64,000 nt of DNA from Setaria digitata (lineage: Eukaryota; Nematoda; Chromadorea; Rhabditida; Setariidae). The notes beneath the pieces are model-generated. The model searched no databases. It was not told the origin of the DNA and saw nothing but the letters and a program-made list of their open reading frames with translations. A program made the translations under genes and the position numbers. Shown here piece by piece: positions 37,144 to 50,503 of this stretch. The DNA is taken from positions 45,513-109,512 of the forward strand of contig RCAB01000192.1 in assembly GCA_003640385.1 (NCBI GenBank), written 5' to 3'. The number at the start of each line of letters is the position of its first letter. Position 1 is the first letter of the stretch.

Positions 37144-40100
37144 TTACTGCAATGCAAATGCGATGATTGCATGCAGCACCGATAAGACTGTTGCATCAAT
37201 CTGAAAAGTGTTCAAAACAAGTAGGTCCAAGGAAAAGAGGAAAATTTTTAAAGTAATTTAGATTAATTTAAAAATTTTTTGAAGTAAATTTTAGGTTGCG
37301 TAATTATCTTAATTAAATTTACCCCAGCGATTTTCCATTTTTCGCTCCAGTGCAAATATGAAAAGTCGAGCGAATGATGAAATTCAGTAACGGCACAAAT
37401 TCCAGCAAATAATGAACAGGTAACAGCAGTTGGCATTTCCTGATAGCATTTTTTGAAATTCCAATTTTAAAAAGTTGAAAAATAAAAGTTTGAAAGTGTA
37501 CCTTTGTTCAGTCTAAAACAAAATGTAAAATTTGCAAATTTCAAAATTATGGTGATGGATACATTTCAATGATAATTCGATAATTTAAACAACAAGCAAA
37601 CATTTTGTTTTAGACTAAAAAAAGAAAATTTAGTTTTTATGCTTTATAATTCTTGTCAAATTTTCCAAGTAAATTTAAATTCACAAAGTAAATGCAAGAA
37701 AAAAGCTCTGCCGTTTGCAAAAAAAAAAAAAACTTTTTTAATTCATAATCAATTCATTTCTACTTCTAAAATTCAATAAGCACAAAATAAATATGTATAT
37801 TGTCAGTATGGGATTTTTTTTTTTTTTGGTTCAAATATATTTTCCATCGTTTTCCCTTCCTTTTTCCAATAAATTGTTTTTGAGCTAAACTTAAAAAAAA
37901 AAAAAAAATGAAACTTACAAATCTACTGTATATTTGTCTAATTTCGGCCTTTTTAAATACTGAATTACCAAGTAACCATAAGAATGATAATAATAAAATG
38001 AGCAATGCTGTGCACATCACAAATATTTCAAATATTTGATAACTATCCGTTAAACTATCATCTTTACTTTCTTGTATCGTACTATCACTATTATTGATAA
38101 AGCGAACTGATTCCTGCAATTTGCAATCATTTACTGGTCGCAATTTCATCACAACTCTTATATAATAATTTATGCAAAACAAAAATTAGAATAATTCTAA
38201 GCTGATTAATCTTAACATTTATATTACAATCTTTGCAGTGATTGTTTTTACGATTTCCACACGATTAAATAAAAGAATATCTCAAATGATTAATCCTAAC
38301 GCTCATCTATCTGTATGAGTTAGATCAATTTCATATTTTACTTTAGCATAAAAATCAAATTTATTTTATTTGTCATTCGAAAGCTTTCTGATAACTTCAT
38401 ACTTCAGAATGAACGACTTCATAATTTTCAAAAGTTTCTCTAATTCAAATAAAGTGCTAATGATAATAATAAAGACAATCATGACAGTGATAACTGGATA
38501 AATTAATCAAAAAACAATGAATTTTGTCAATACTTTGCATGTTTCGAAGTTCGTTTCGGAAAATTATGATAGCAGAAATGATAAAAATAAAAAAAATTGA
38601 TTTATGATCCAAACCATACTGATAATGGTTCACATGATAACGATTCAATATTGTACTGGTAAAGATAGCGATGATGATAGTGTTTGGATAAATTAATAAA
38701 AGACTTTCTTTTCCAATAAATAAGGATAATGCTGGCAATAAAATGTTTCATTTGTAATAAATAATCTCTCATTGTGTTGATTTGGACCAATTAATTTGCA
38801 GATAATTTTCATTGTCATAGTGGCAAAAAGGCCATGAATTAGTATAAGACTACCTGAATCGGCTGATGATTTTTAACAAACCAAGGTGCCCAACATTTTG
38901 AATGCTGACAATAAATCCCCGAATAATAGCATAGCAGAAGTGATAAAACCTAAAAAGCAGATATGCTGAATAGTGCAACCAATAATTAACGGATCAAATT
39001 AATCATTTACTTAGTTAGCTTTAAACGAATCAATATAATGAGATAATTACAGTAAATGATATCTGATTGCTGCATAGGATGATTTATTCGCACTTATAAA
39101 CGAATTGAATTTGTTGACAGCTTGAACTATCTGACCTAATTTATTTCAGTTTATTATTTCCAATTAATTGATAATTTTGTACTATAGCAGGAAAAAAAAT
39201 TTCTTTTTTTTTTGTTCTGCTTTTAATTAAGTTTTGACCTGCAATTGGTACTCAAACTGACATTGGTTAAATTAATTAATAATTCATTCTCTGAGTAAGT
39301 AATCTTTAATTCATTAAATTTGCTTAAACTGCTATCCATCAATTATTTGAATTCTAAGTTTAGCTGATGTTTCACTGAATAAGTAATTTGAGAATTAAAT
39401 CTTGAAGCTGTAAAATAATTTTGAAAAATTTAAAAAATTAAGTAAATTATAATCTTGTTAGCATCCGGGAAATGCTGTAATCACATGAGTTATCTAGATA
39501 GTTTTATTTTAGGCTACATCAATTCAGTAATTTAAATCACGTGACCATTTAGTGGACTGATATTCAGAAAATTTTCGAAGCAAATTTTTTGCAGCCTAGT
39601 CTGATTTAGCATTTTTTTTTTCACTTTTCTTTTTCTGCCTAATCATTTTTATCACCTAAACAGGTGTAAATATGTCGGCAAATAATTGTTAGAACTAACG
39701 GCGTAATTAATTGTTGAGCAGAAAAAAAACTTTATAGAAGTAGAAAAAGTGGAAAAGAATTTTACTTGAAGGAAGAAAATTAACAAAGAAAGAAAGAAAG
39801 AAGGAACGAAAATTTACTTGAAGGAAGAAAATTTCCTTAAGAGGAAAGCGAAAATTCATAATTTTGATAAAAGAATACGGAAAACAAGAAGGAAGTATTG
39901 AGCTGAACGTAATCAATTTCATTTTAACATTAAATGATTTTATTTGTTAGATTTAAAATTTTTTCTTTTTCTGAAAAAAATTGTTTACTTTCTGAAATAT
40001 TTCGGTTCTAAACAAAAACGACAATAGAACTATCATTTCTGATTCTCATTCACAATTTTGATCGTAAAATATTCGTTAAATTCATAAAAAAAGTAAAAAT

Positions 40101-40866
40101 AACTAAGGTGAAAGAAAAAAAAAATAAAGAAACTACCAATTTAGAGGGGAGAAAAAAAGATTATTGCTTCAAGATGAAAAATTTGTACTATAAAAGTATG
40201 GATTTTGTTACATTTTACGCTAAAAAGATATTTTACAGGCATTTCTCAACAATTAAATGTTTTGTATTAATTATCGAATTAAAAATTTTCTTTTTTTTCA
40301 GATTTCTAAGGTTTATTTTCAGTTCAAAAACAAAGAAAAAAAAAATTTGAGAAAACTAATCGTTAAAATTGACAAAACAAAATAGCTATGGTCAGTGCTC
40401 AAAATATCACCCTGATCAGCACTTTTATCATTTACTCTTGTTATCAATAACCATTTTTGCAATTAACATGTCAAACAAAAAACAGCTGGTAAGCTTGAAT
40501 TCTTTTCACCTTTTATTTAGACCTAAAATGGCCTGAAGTTATTCCTAACAAGCATTATTTTGATCGTAATCTTCAATGTTATCAAAATTATTGTTATTAC
40601 TTAATTAAATTGCTCTAGCTACTCACAAAAAATCATCGTTCCAATTTTCTGATGTCATTTTTTTTTCTTGCATATCACTTTAATGGTCATTAAAACAGCT
40701 AAAAATATTACTAGCAATTATATTATCTTTGATGACATCATTATTAGCATTATCAGGGCTTCTCTTTTTGTTATCATCATCATACGAAATAAGTAGCAGT
40801 TTAGCAACTTACCATTGAAATGAAATATAAGAAGATGAGAAGTTTTTCACGAGTTCGTGTCAGCAT
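37144..40866 (-). CDS. Unidentified small four-transmembrane protein
   Basis: Five exons with agreeing phases (40813-40866, 38854-38949, 37919-38113, 37323-37439, 37144-37200) give 172 aa. I do not recognise the family. TM1 spans exons 1/2 (LLIFLYFISM|VLSLLLCYY). It is followed by a loop with two Cys (GIYCQHSKCWAPWF) and an Asn-glycosylation sequon (NNS). TM2 is in exon 3 (FVMCTALLILLLSFLWLLG), a basic turn follows, then TM3 in exon 4 (AVTCSLFAGICAV) and TM4 in exon 5 (TVLSVLHAIIAFAL). The layout resembles claudin/MARVEL-like tetraspan proteins, but no signature motif is visible. All splice sites except the exon-3 acceptor (TTGCAG) are strong. The stop at 37144-37146 overlaps a possible donor (GTAAAG), so the true C-terminus may lie further on. 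Confidence 0.66.
37511..37615. repeat. 16-bp perfect inverted repeat, ~73-nt spacer
   Basis: GTCTAAAACAAAATGT at 37511-37526 pairs with 37600-37615, inside intron 3 of the four-TM gene. Confidence 0.85.
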
Positions 40867-40891
40867 CGTTTGGAATTATCATTCATTTTGT

Positions 40892-40897
40892 CTATAA
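40892..40897 (-). promoter_or_regulatory. Candidate trans-splice acceptor for four-TM gene
   Basis: GTTATAG on the minus strand lies about 25 nt before the ATG at 40864-40866. Between them is a short upstream ATG frame that ends at a TGA overlapping the main start (CGATGCTGA). Confidence 0.35.
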
Positions 40898-43544
40898 CAG
40901 ACTTAGCACTTTAGCAATATTTTGATTCAAGAATTTTGAGTATTAAATTGCAGTTATGCTGTATCCATGGCAATAATCTCATTTATAATTACCGATTACA
41001 AATGAAACATTGCTGATCAGTTACATAGATAACAAGTAGATTTGGTATTTTGTTAAACTTAATATGCATGAATTATGAATTATGGTATGATAATATAATG
41101 AAGCAAAATGACAATTCTATCGCAAAAATAATTTAAAATTTTTTTTGCGAAAATATTTAAAAAATTCAAAACAAAAGATATTAAATTTGAAACTTGCCAT
41201 CTTCTCACCGTCGCCTACTAAAGTCCAGGAACTCATAATAATTTTATTAAAATTCAATTAAAAAAGTTATTTTTAAGCTTTTAAAATAACAATTATTATT
41301 TCAATTTTTAATCTGCAAAATATTCATTTTACAATCAAGTCATTCTTATTTTCTGCAGATTTTAAATTAAAATGTGAATTTTCAATATAGCAATATCTCT
41401 CTTCTTTAATCTCCTCATTAAATTCTCTTTTTTGATTAAGAAAAAAAAAATCAAAGAAGAAGATGAAAATTACAGAGCTGAAATATTGCTTTCAACATTT
41501 ATCGATTTAACGAAAAAAAAAATCTTGTAAATTTTGAAAAAAAAAAAAAAAACGAAATCTTAAAAAAATTAAAAAAAAAGAACGAAAAAAATTCTCGAAA
41601 CAATTTTACTGAATAATTTACTTCAAAAAGTACAAGAAATTTTGATTCAATCAGTAAGGATCAAAATGTAAGAGATTGCTGAAAATGATAAGTTGCTTTT
41701 TTTGCATAAAAATTTTTTGATCAAATTTTGTCTATCTTTTTCATTTCTTTTCTGCAATTCTAAAAAAAGAATTTTTTTTTTTTTAAGTAATGAAAGCAAT
41801 GAATCATTTAAAATGTTTAAGAATTATGTCAAAGACAGCATCGGAATGACTGTAAAAGTTACATATTTTGTTTCAAACTTTAACTGTCACTTACTTTCTC
41901 CTTGCTTTTTTTCCCTTATTATTAAAAAAAAAAAAGTGTAGTAAAAAGTTCATTTTTTCAATTTTCTTTTTTTTCTCTTTGAAATTCTTCGCTTTACAAA
42001 CCTTTAATTTCCTCTATTCAAAGGAATAAATCTCGTTGAATTTATAATTTTTTATTGTTTTGTAATGCGTGTTTAATTAAAATGTTGCAAGTAACATAAA
42101 AACAAAATATTAGAAATACAAATTATGACAACAAATTTTCGAGGAAAAGAATTGTATTATAAATAAAACTTAGTTTGTTAAACAATTCCATTAATAATAA
42201 TGAATTTTTTTTTTTTTTCATTCGCAGCACTATTTAAATGATTGTTCTCATACATATGTGTATTTGTCATTGTTGATCAAATAACATAAATTTCATGTTA
42301 TTGGATCAATAAAATGCAAAAAATATAAACAATCAATAATCAAAATATTAATAAAGAAAATGCTTAATATTATTATTGCACTGGAAAAAGATTTGAAGTA
42401 ATTTTATCGAAGAAATTTTCCAAATAATTAATGAATTTAGTTCTTGAAAAAAATTTATTATTGAATTTCTTTTTTCTTTCTTTTTTTTTTTTTGGAACTT
42501 GCTGGAAACAAAAGGATTGCAAAATAATGAACAGGAAAAAAAGAGAGGTAGGTTTAAAAAAAAAAAAAGTATGGAGAATTTAGGATAGAATTTCTTATAT
42601 TTCAATGTTGCATCGAGAAGATGCGGGGGAAAAGAAAGGAAGGAAAACTATCTAGAAAGATTAGCCTCATCGATTAAGAAGGAGGTAGATGGCTTGGCTC
42701 GATGCCGAAAGCCAAGTTAGTATTGATGAAATATTAAGCGAATATCAATGGTGAAGGAGTATGAAGATATGAAAGTAATGAAAAAAAAAGTGGGAAATTT
42801 TTCTCTGGAATTTCGCCAATCTTTTTTTTTCTTGTTTCTATTCATATCAATATTAATTAATTAAAAAGAAGGGAAGCCGGATCATTTTGTTTTTCTTTGA
42901 TATTATTAATTAAGGGGAAAATTTCTCTCTTCATATCAAATATTAATTAATTGAAAGGGAAAAATGAACAAAAAAAATTAGAGAAAGAAATCAGTTCTAA
43001 ATATACAAGTCTAATTCATTATTTTTTTATTTTTAAGCGTTGAAAGTTAAGTAAACAGAAAAATTTTTCTTCGAACTATGCCTTCAGTTTATTATATTAT
43101 AATTTATATTTCAATTTGGTAGTTTAGTTTTTCCTTTCTGAATAAATTTTAAATCCTTTTCTGTACTTTCAATCCAAATTTCTAAATCAGACTCTTCATC
43201 TATCACATTTGCATTAAAAAAAATAATATTTTTCAGATTTTTTTAATTGATTCATGCTTCACGTAACTAATATTTTTCTATGTCGATTATTCAACTCTAC
43301 ACTTCAATTCCTTTAGCATCCTAAGCCTTGATATTATTAAGCCTCACTGAGCCTTAAACCTAACTGGTAATTTACGACTTTCTGCATGTAATTAGTGAAC
43401 GACAGAGTGTCATTATTCACTTTCATATTTTAAATCTGATATATTAATTAACATAGTACCAATTAACAGAAAATATTAGCAGGTTGCAGTTATAAAATTC
43501 TATTTTTAGCTTGTGAAGCTAAGTGATAAATTGATAGGAGCATC

Positions 43545-43834
43545 AATATTTAATGGTACATTAATAAATTAATTTACGCTAAAATGAAAAAAGTATTCTA
43601 ATTAATGACAAACAGAAGCTTTTCCGAGCTAACGAATTTTTTACTTTTGAATTATCCCTGATTTTGAATTATTAAATCGAAGTAAGTGNTAATATTTAAT
43701 GGACATTAATAAATTAATTTACGCTAAAATGAAAAAAAGCATTCTAATTAATGACAAACAGAAGCTTTTCCGAGCTAACAAATTTTTTACTTTTGAATTA
43801 TCCCTGATTTTGAATTATTAAATCGAAGTAAGTG
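43545..43834. repeat. ~144-bp duplication around single N (probable assembly join)
   Basis: Copies at about 43545-43688 and 43691-43834, with a few mismatches and small indels, flank the N at 43689. Confidence 0.87.
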
Positions 43835-46800
43835 AAAGCAGTAATTTTAATTGAAAATGACAAATTTTATTTAAATGAGCTCGATAATTCAAAATAGGAA
43901 AAATTAATTTTTATCTTTCACTTTTAATTTAGATTAACTCCAGGTAATCAACAAAAGTTTCAAAAAACAATTACCTAATGATAATCCTGGCGGTCAAAAG
44001 TTTTCTTGTCATACATTAAGAATTTAATTATCAAATAATATAAAGCAATTCCAGATATCGGTAATTTGTCTGGCATTTTATGTTTTTAGATGATATTCAA
44101 AATCAAAAGACTTCTTCATCGTAAAAAAAAGCTTATTTTTAAATCAGTATGGAATTATTTTCATAATAATATACCAGCTACTATTTTAATTTCAGTGAAC
44201 AATATTTGTCCTACTGAAACTGAAACAATCCTTTTAACTTATCAATGATTGCTGCGCTTCAAATATATTTTCTCATGTTTGAATGTTTAAATATATTTTT
44301 AAGTTCCAAATTTCTCCCTTTTTGTTTTATTTCCCAGAAACACAACATTATTAACTAATTTCTTAATATTATTCAATTAATGTAAGCATTAATCAATTAA
44401 TTCATTCCATAGCTCTATATGTTTTAATTGGGATTTTTTTTTTTTTATTTCAAATATAAAATATCTACAAAAAAATTCTCATAACTTTCTTAAAGAAAAG
44501 AATCAAGGTAATAGAAAAAATCATTTCGATTTTCAGGATAATTCATAAATCAATTCTAGATTTAAACCAAAAAAAAAAAAATGCTGAAATTTTATATTCA
44601 TGCTTAAAAAGCAAAGAATTTTTTAGAACGTAACAGCTGCATTTTATAATGGAAAAGATATTTCGAGGCTAAGTTTTTGTCCGTCTTCCTGGTTATTACA
44701 TTTCGTAACTATGTTTAAATTTCACAAATTTTGAATTTCAATTTTTAAAATTCGTGCTAATTTAACGATATCGGACACAATAATGTTCTTTCGCTAAAAT
44801 CTTTAAATGATTAAATAGTAAATTTCAAAACTGAATTTTATTCAGATACCAGTCGCTTAAATCAGTTTTCGGTAGTGTTTAATGGTTGAAGTGAGCATAA
44901 ATTAGGTTTCATTTAAAAATGGGGTCGAAATTTTCAGATTTGACCTTACTTTTTATATTAGCCTCCATCCGATTTTGCCCATCAACATTTTCGCAAAATT
45001 TCGTTTCAGCAATAAAAATAATTTGATAACAAAAGATTGCATCGATTTCTGATAATGAAATGAAAATTTTCAATTTTGTCGCAAATTTTTTTTTTTTTTT
45101 CATTTTCCTTCCCTCATAATAAACAATATTATCCATAATGTATTTGAAAAAAAAGAGATTTTTTTCTTTAAATTTGAAAGAAATTTTACAATTTGTACAA
45201 TAATTCAAAATCTTTATAATACTGTAAAAATGTAGTTAGTTTCTTTAATTCTTTCAATTTGATACCAGTGATATGCTAGAATTATTGTGAAATTAAAAAA
45301 AAAAAAAAACAGGAAAAGCGATAAAATGATTGGCAGCAAGTAGTGAGACGATACTTTTCCACTCATTTGTTTTAATTGATATTTTCCTCAAGTAGCGTTA
45401 ACATATTCCATTAAATTTTGTTAGACCATAAAAAAATTTGCAGAACTTTTCTCAAAATTTAAACTTATTGAATTTACAGCATTATATTATTTTTATTTTT
45501 TTTTTCGATTTATATGCTCGACCTTAAAAATATTTTGTAATAATTTACAAATATAAATTTGATAGTATTCAAATTATATGTGTAACTAGTTCAGCTTCTC
45601 CCATCAAATGAGCTAAGCTTGAAACAACGGTTTTCTACTAAGAGCTATTTTTTCAAGCTTAACACCAACTTAACTCCGAATTAGTTAGCTTGAAGTACGA
45701 TCACGTTTAAAATATATGAATAGTATTTCAATTCATTTTATTTATTAGAATTATTCCAATTAATTTAATCAAACTAAATGTATTTTAATGAAAGAAACAC
45801 TTAACTAACAACAACGATCATCACTTCACCATAATTTAAATATTATTTGTAGTATTTCAAGATAAACATGAAACTTTCAGCAAACTTTTATGAAATTACA
45901 ACATTTGAAAAAATTCTTTAAGTGTTCCGTACAAGTAAATCGTTGTTAGAAAGTAAATTATCATTAAAATCATTTCAGAAAAAAAGGCTCAAAATTTGTT
46001 GAAAAAATCACATATTTTGTATTTATTAAATTTTAATTATTATAATTTTTTGCTTCTGTTCAAATAACAAATAACTACTTCAATTATATTGTGCAATGCA
46101 ACAATTTTGTTGCAATCATTTTGAGCATCATTTACGGCAATAATTACTTTTGTGACGACCTATAACTATGATCATAATTTCCATATCAAAACAGTTATAG
46201 CATTGAACAGATGCTTCTCTCCCTCTTTCTCTCTCTTTACTTCTTTCTCGGCATGATGATTTTAGGTTTAAGTTCAAAGTTTAAATTAAGACGATGTTGA
46301 TAACGAGTGATATTGCTGGTGACAATGACATATTGTCGGATTAAAAAGCATTGATAATGATAGTGATGACTCTAATAACAACAATAACGATAAGAAGAGC
46401 ATTAGAAATTGATAATTATGCATAGTAATTGATCAAAATTCTGCACCGGAAATGCGCTTCGTCATTTTTGAAGTGTATCAATGCTATTCATGCCGATAGA
46501 TATAAATTGTGACCTGTTTTAGGATAAATAGACGAGGAAGAATTTAATTCAAAATTGATCAATTATTAACTATTATTATTATTATTACTGTTATTGTTGT
46601 TAGTATCGCTATTATAAACTGATGATATAATAGCAAAGGCTAAAATTGGTTAACGGAATAATCACCGGAAGAGAAGAGGTTAAGGATAAATGTCAGTGAT
46701 GAAAATATATCAAATGAAATATTACTTCTTTTCGTATTGTTACATTATTAAAATGATTAATTTGACTTTGATAACAATTGTCGTTACAAGTCAAATACGT

Positions 46801-49800
46801 AACTACATAGTTGGAAGAATGAATATAATGATGATAAGAATACTTGTTCACTGATGAAGAAATATATAGATTGAAAGAGTGAAATGAAAAAAAAAAAAAA
46901 AATATATTTAATGGGAAAAAAAAGAGCTCGAAGACATGAGAACTTTAATATCTGATGAATGATTAAGGAAAACCGGATACCGTGACATCAGGACTGAAAG
47001 AAAAACTGACTATTCTAACTGTATCGAAGGAAAACCGAAAATCATTAAAATTTATATTTTATTTTTAAAAATATTTCATGTCAAGTTTTTTTCAAATAAA
47101 CAAACGAATAAAGCTAATCAATTAACACAAGCTCCTGCTTAACTTAACATGAATAAAGTTCGATTAAATTTAAATTTTACTCATTCATCATTCATTCTAC
47201 AATTAGCCGTTTTCCTGCTTAATTTACATAAATTACTATGAAGACATGAGCTGAATGATGCTATCATTATTACTATCAATTTATCATTTCAAGTGAAAAT
47301 CTTTTCGTATTGCTACTAAATTTCGCCCTAATATAAATAAATCAATTTATTCTAATTTCTAATGTTTTTTTTAAATTAAAATGTTGATTTGTTAAAATGC
47401 CTTAAATTTCGTCTATAATTTTTCGTTTTTCCTTCTTTACCAATTGAAAATTGACATCTGCACTTGTTTTCACTTGCATTTCCTTTGACCTAATTTGCTA
47501 TTTTCCATAAATTATACGTGGAACGAAAGCTTAATAGCTTCTTTAGCCTGAAACTTAAAAAAATCTTTGAAATTGTTGAAATTGGATAAAAATATTTTCT
47601 GCTTCCATTTTTTTCCTAACTTGATATTTTAGCAGAAGATCAGTTGAGCAAACTTTCTCACCTAGAATTAGCGTCCAGAAATTTTATTCGGAAAATTTTG
47701 AAAGAAGAAAAAAAAGACTGGAACGAAATGAATCATTACAATAAATTGTTAACAGCTGAGTTGAAAAAAAGAAGCCTCATAAGTAAAGTTGAATTTTTTT
47801 AGAATTTTTATTAAACTATTTGAGAATTTTAGAATGATTTCCCAATAAACTTACTTTCTTATTTCCTTTTCTAAAAAATCGTTGCTTTTTCTTCTTTTCT
47901 GCAAAAAGGTTTTATTTTCTCTTTTCATTTAACTTCAACTTTCAGAAGAAAGTTTGACAATGTTTTGAAGCCACTTATTTTTACACTTAAGTAATTTTTT
48001 CGTCTTTTTTTTCAAGCTCAGCATTATATAATGTTATTTTGAAAACAAATCTGTATCATCGATAGAATTTTTTCTTCCATCCAGGAAACGTGATCAGCGT
48101 GTCTTTATCATTTCCTTTCTTTTCAGTAAACGTGATCAAACGTCTCCTTATTGCAAGAGTAAAAGCTTTCGGTACAAAGAAAAAACAAATATGAAAAACT
48201 AATTTGTAAAATAAAGCAGAAAAGTTTGAAACGCTTAAATTTTGTAATTTTCATTCATATGAATGATTTTTTGAAAGCCATACAATCGACGAAACTTAAA
48301 GGAACAGAGGAAAAAGGAGGCAAAAGTTTGATGCTGTGAAGAAGAACCGGAATGAACCAGAAAAAGCCGGAGTGGATTTGGACGAGTAAATTGTTCGGAC
48401 TGATTAAAAACTCCGGTAAACCGGTTATTCAAATGGAACTGTTCGGAAAAAGCAAAAGGCGGAGCTGACCGGGAACTATCCATTCGTGCAACATTGCCAT
48501 AGTATTGTGCCAAGCAAAATTTGGTTCATTTTGATTTAAATTTAAACACTTAAATTTTTCAATTCTTGAACTTTTACTTCACATTAGAAATAATTTGTGT
48601 ACAGTTTTAAAAAAATTTTAATAAAATTATTTTCATAGAACAAAAATTAACTTTATCATTTCTCTTTTTTATCATTAATTTATCCAATTATTATCTTCAT
48701 TTATCATGTAATTTTTCACAAGTATTCTTCTATGATTATGGTTGTTGTTTCTCTTTCTTCGAATTGATTAAATTTTATTCATATTATTATATTATTATTT
48801 TTTTAATGCATAAAATCATTCCAATCATTAATTTTCGGTAATTGCAAAAATTTTGAGATAAATTTCGATTGAAATGTTTCGAATGCATTAATTATCTGTA
48901 AAATATAAATTATTTTTTTTAATTTATATCACAGAAATTAGTGTAATTTTATCATGCCTGATGTAGTATTATTTTATGCAACAAAACATTTTAAGTGTGA
49001 TAAAAGTGAAAATATTTTCAAGAAATCTGCGCAGTTTTTTTTCTTTTCTCTGCAAAAGCTTTTTTTTTCAAAAAAGGAAAAATTGTATTTTTTTTCTCGA
49101 ATAAAAAAATTCCAATTAAATGTTTATTTATGGAATTGGAGACAATGCATAAAATTGGAAGAAAAAATTTTTCGAAACTTAAAAGACTGTAAATCAAATT
49201 TAATTTCATCGACTTACTATCTTATTGCTTGCCTGCTCATTGCTTTTTTTTCCTAACAAATGGTAATTATTTAAGCAAAGATTTTTGCGAGTTATTTGGT
49301 TATTTCATATAAGTAGTACTTATCAATTGATTTAATTAATTTAACTTCTAATAAAGCGTTAAAGTAACTAGTAAAAAAAAATTTGAATTTAAATTTGGTT
49401 TTTATTAATGAATTCTTCAAACTGGTCATACTTTTATACTTTGATATAATTTACAATTAAGAAATCAAGCTCATAATTTTGATCAGAATACTTAAAGAGA
49501 CCAAATTTGCTAACTAGAATTAAAATGCTTCAAAGTGGTCGGGAAAATTAAAAAATTTCTCCTTGAATTATAAAAAAGAAGGCAGGCATAAATATCAGCT
49601 TAATTAATTTAATTAGTCAATCTACTGTGTTATTAAATTTTAGAAAATGAAACATTTGTACTCCATAAATATTTCATACTATTTTTATTTTAATTTTGTA
49701 AATCTCTCTCACACAAGTATCATCTTTCCTCCTTTCTCCTTAATTAAAAATTTTAATTAAGAAGCTCATAAAATAAATTTTTTCCTTACTACAAACAGAT

Positions 49801-50290
49801 GCTGACATTTCATACGTATAAAATTTTTTTGTTAACATTTCTCACCATATATATATAATTTTATACTCTAAAAAATTTATATATAAATATATTTTTTTTG
49901 TGTCTAAAATTTTGCGAGCATAATGTAATATAATTTTGAAAGTAATCTATTACTGTGAATGGATATTTTATAAGTTTTTTTTCTTCTTTTTTTTTTTTTT
50001 TTTTAAATTAACGACAAATTAAACACACTGTTTGTTGGAACATGTGTAACAATTTCAACATATTTGTCTAAATTATTCATAATAAAACTGACCTTGAGGT
50101 CATGCTAATCTTGTTTATATTCATTCGCTGGTATTAAAATTCCCCTCCTTCCTCCTTCTTCCTTCCCTCTCTCTCTCGAACTCTTTTAATCCTGTTTTGT
50201 CTTAAGTAACTCAATTTGGTACTTTATTACAATATTTCTGTATTACCTTCCTTCAAGTTTCAAAGAAATTTCCATATTTATATTGTAACT

Positions 50291-50503
50291 TTGAACATTT
50301 CTATTAAAATTCAAATTTTATATTTTCAAAACTTTATTGTGAAAAATTTTGACAAAATATTTTGTTTAATTATAAAAAAAATGAATTTAAAGCATNGTTT
50401 GAACATTTCTATTAAAATTCAAATTTTATATTTTCAAAACTTTATTGTAAAAAATTTTGACAAAATATTTTGTTTAATTATAAAAAAAATGAATTTAAAG
50501 CAT
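50291..50503. repeat. 105-bp duplication around single N (probable assembly join)
   Basis: Copies 50291-50395 and 50399-50503 differ at one base. The N is at 50396. Confidence 0.88.

Noticed and set aside
41209..41236. Short minus-strand ATG exon (MSSWTLVGDG) with a good GTGAGA donor, upstream of the four-TM gene
   Set aside because: It leaves in phase 1, and no phase-1 acceptor in the four-TM gene keeps the frame open; probably chance.
42685..42720. let-7-like seed (GAGGTAG) beside a small stem
   Set aside because: The rest does not match any let-7 family member I know. The stem is only 6-7 bp, too short for a miRNA precursor.
44909..45208. 99-codon minus-strand open frame
   Set aside because: Lys/Phe/Ile-rich, spans homopolymer runs, no recognised domain and no splice context.
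46449..46495. Short frame MRFVIFEVYQCYSCR resembling the start of a Ly6-type domain
   Set aside because: It stops at once, with no donor and no downstream partner; the CYSC resemblance is probably coincidence.
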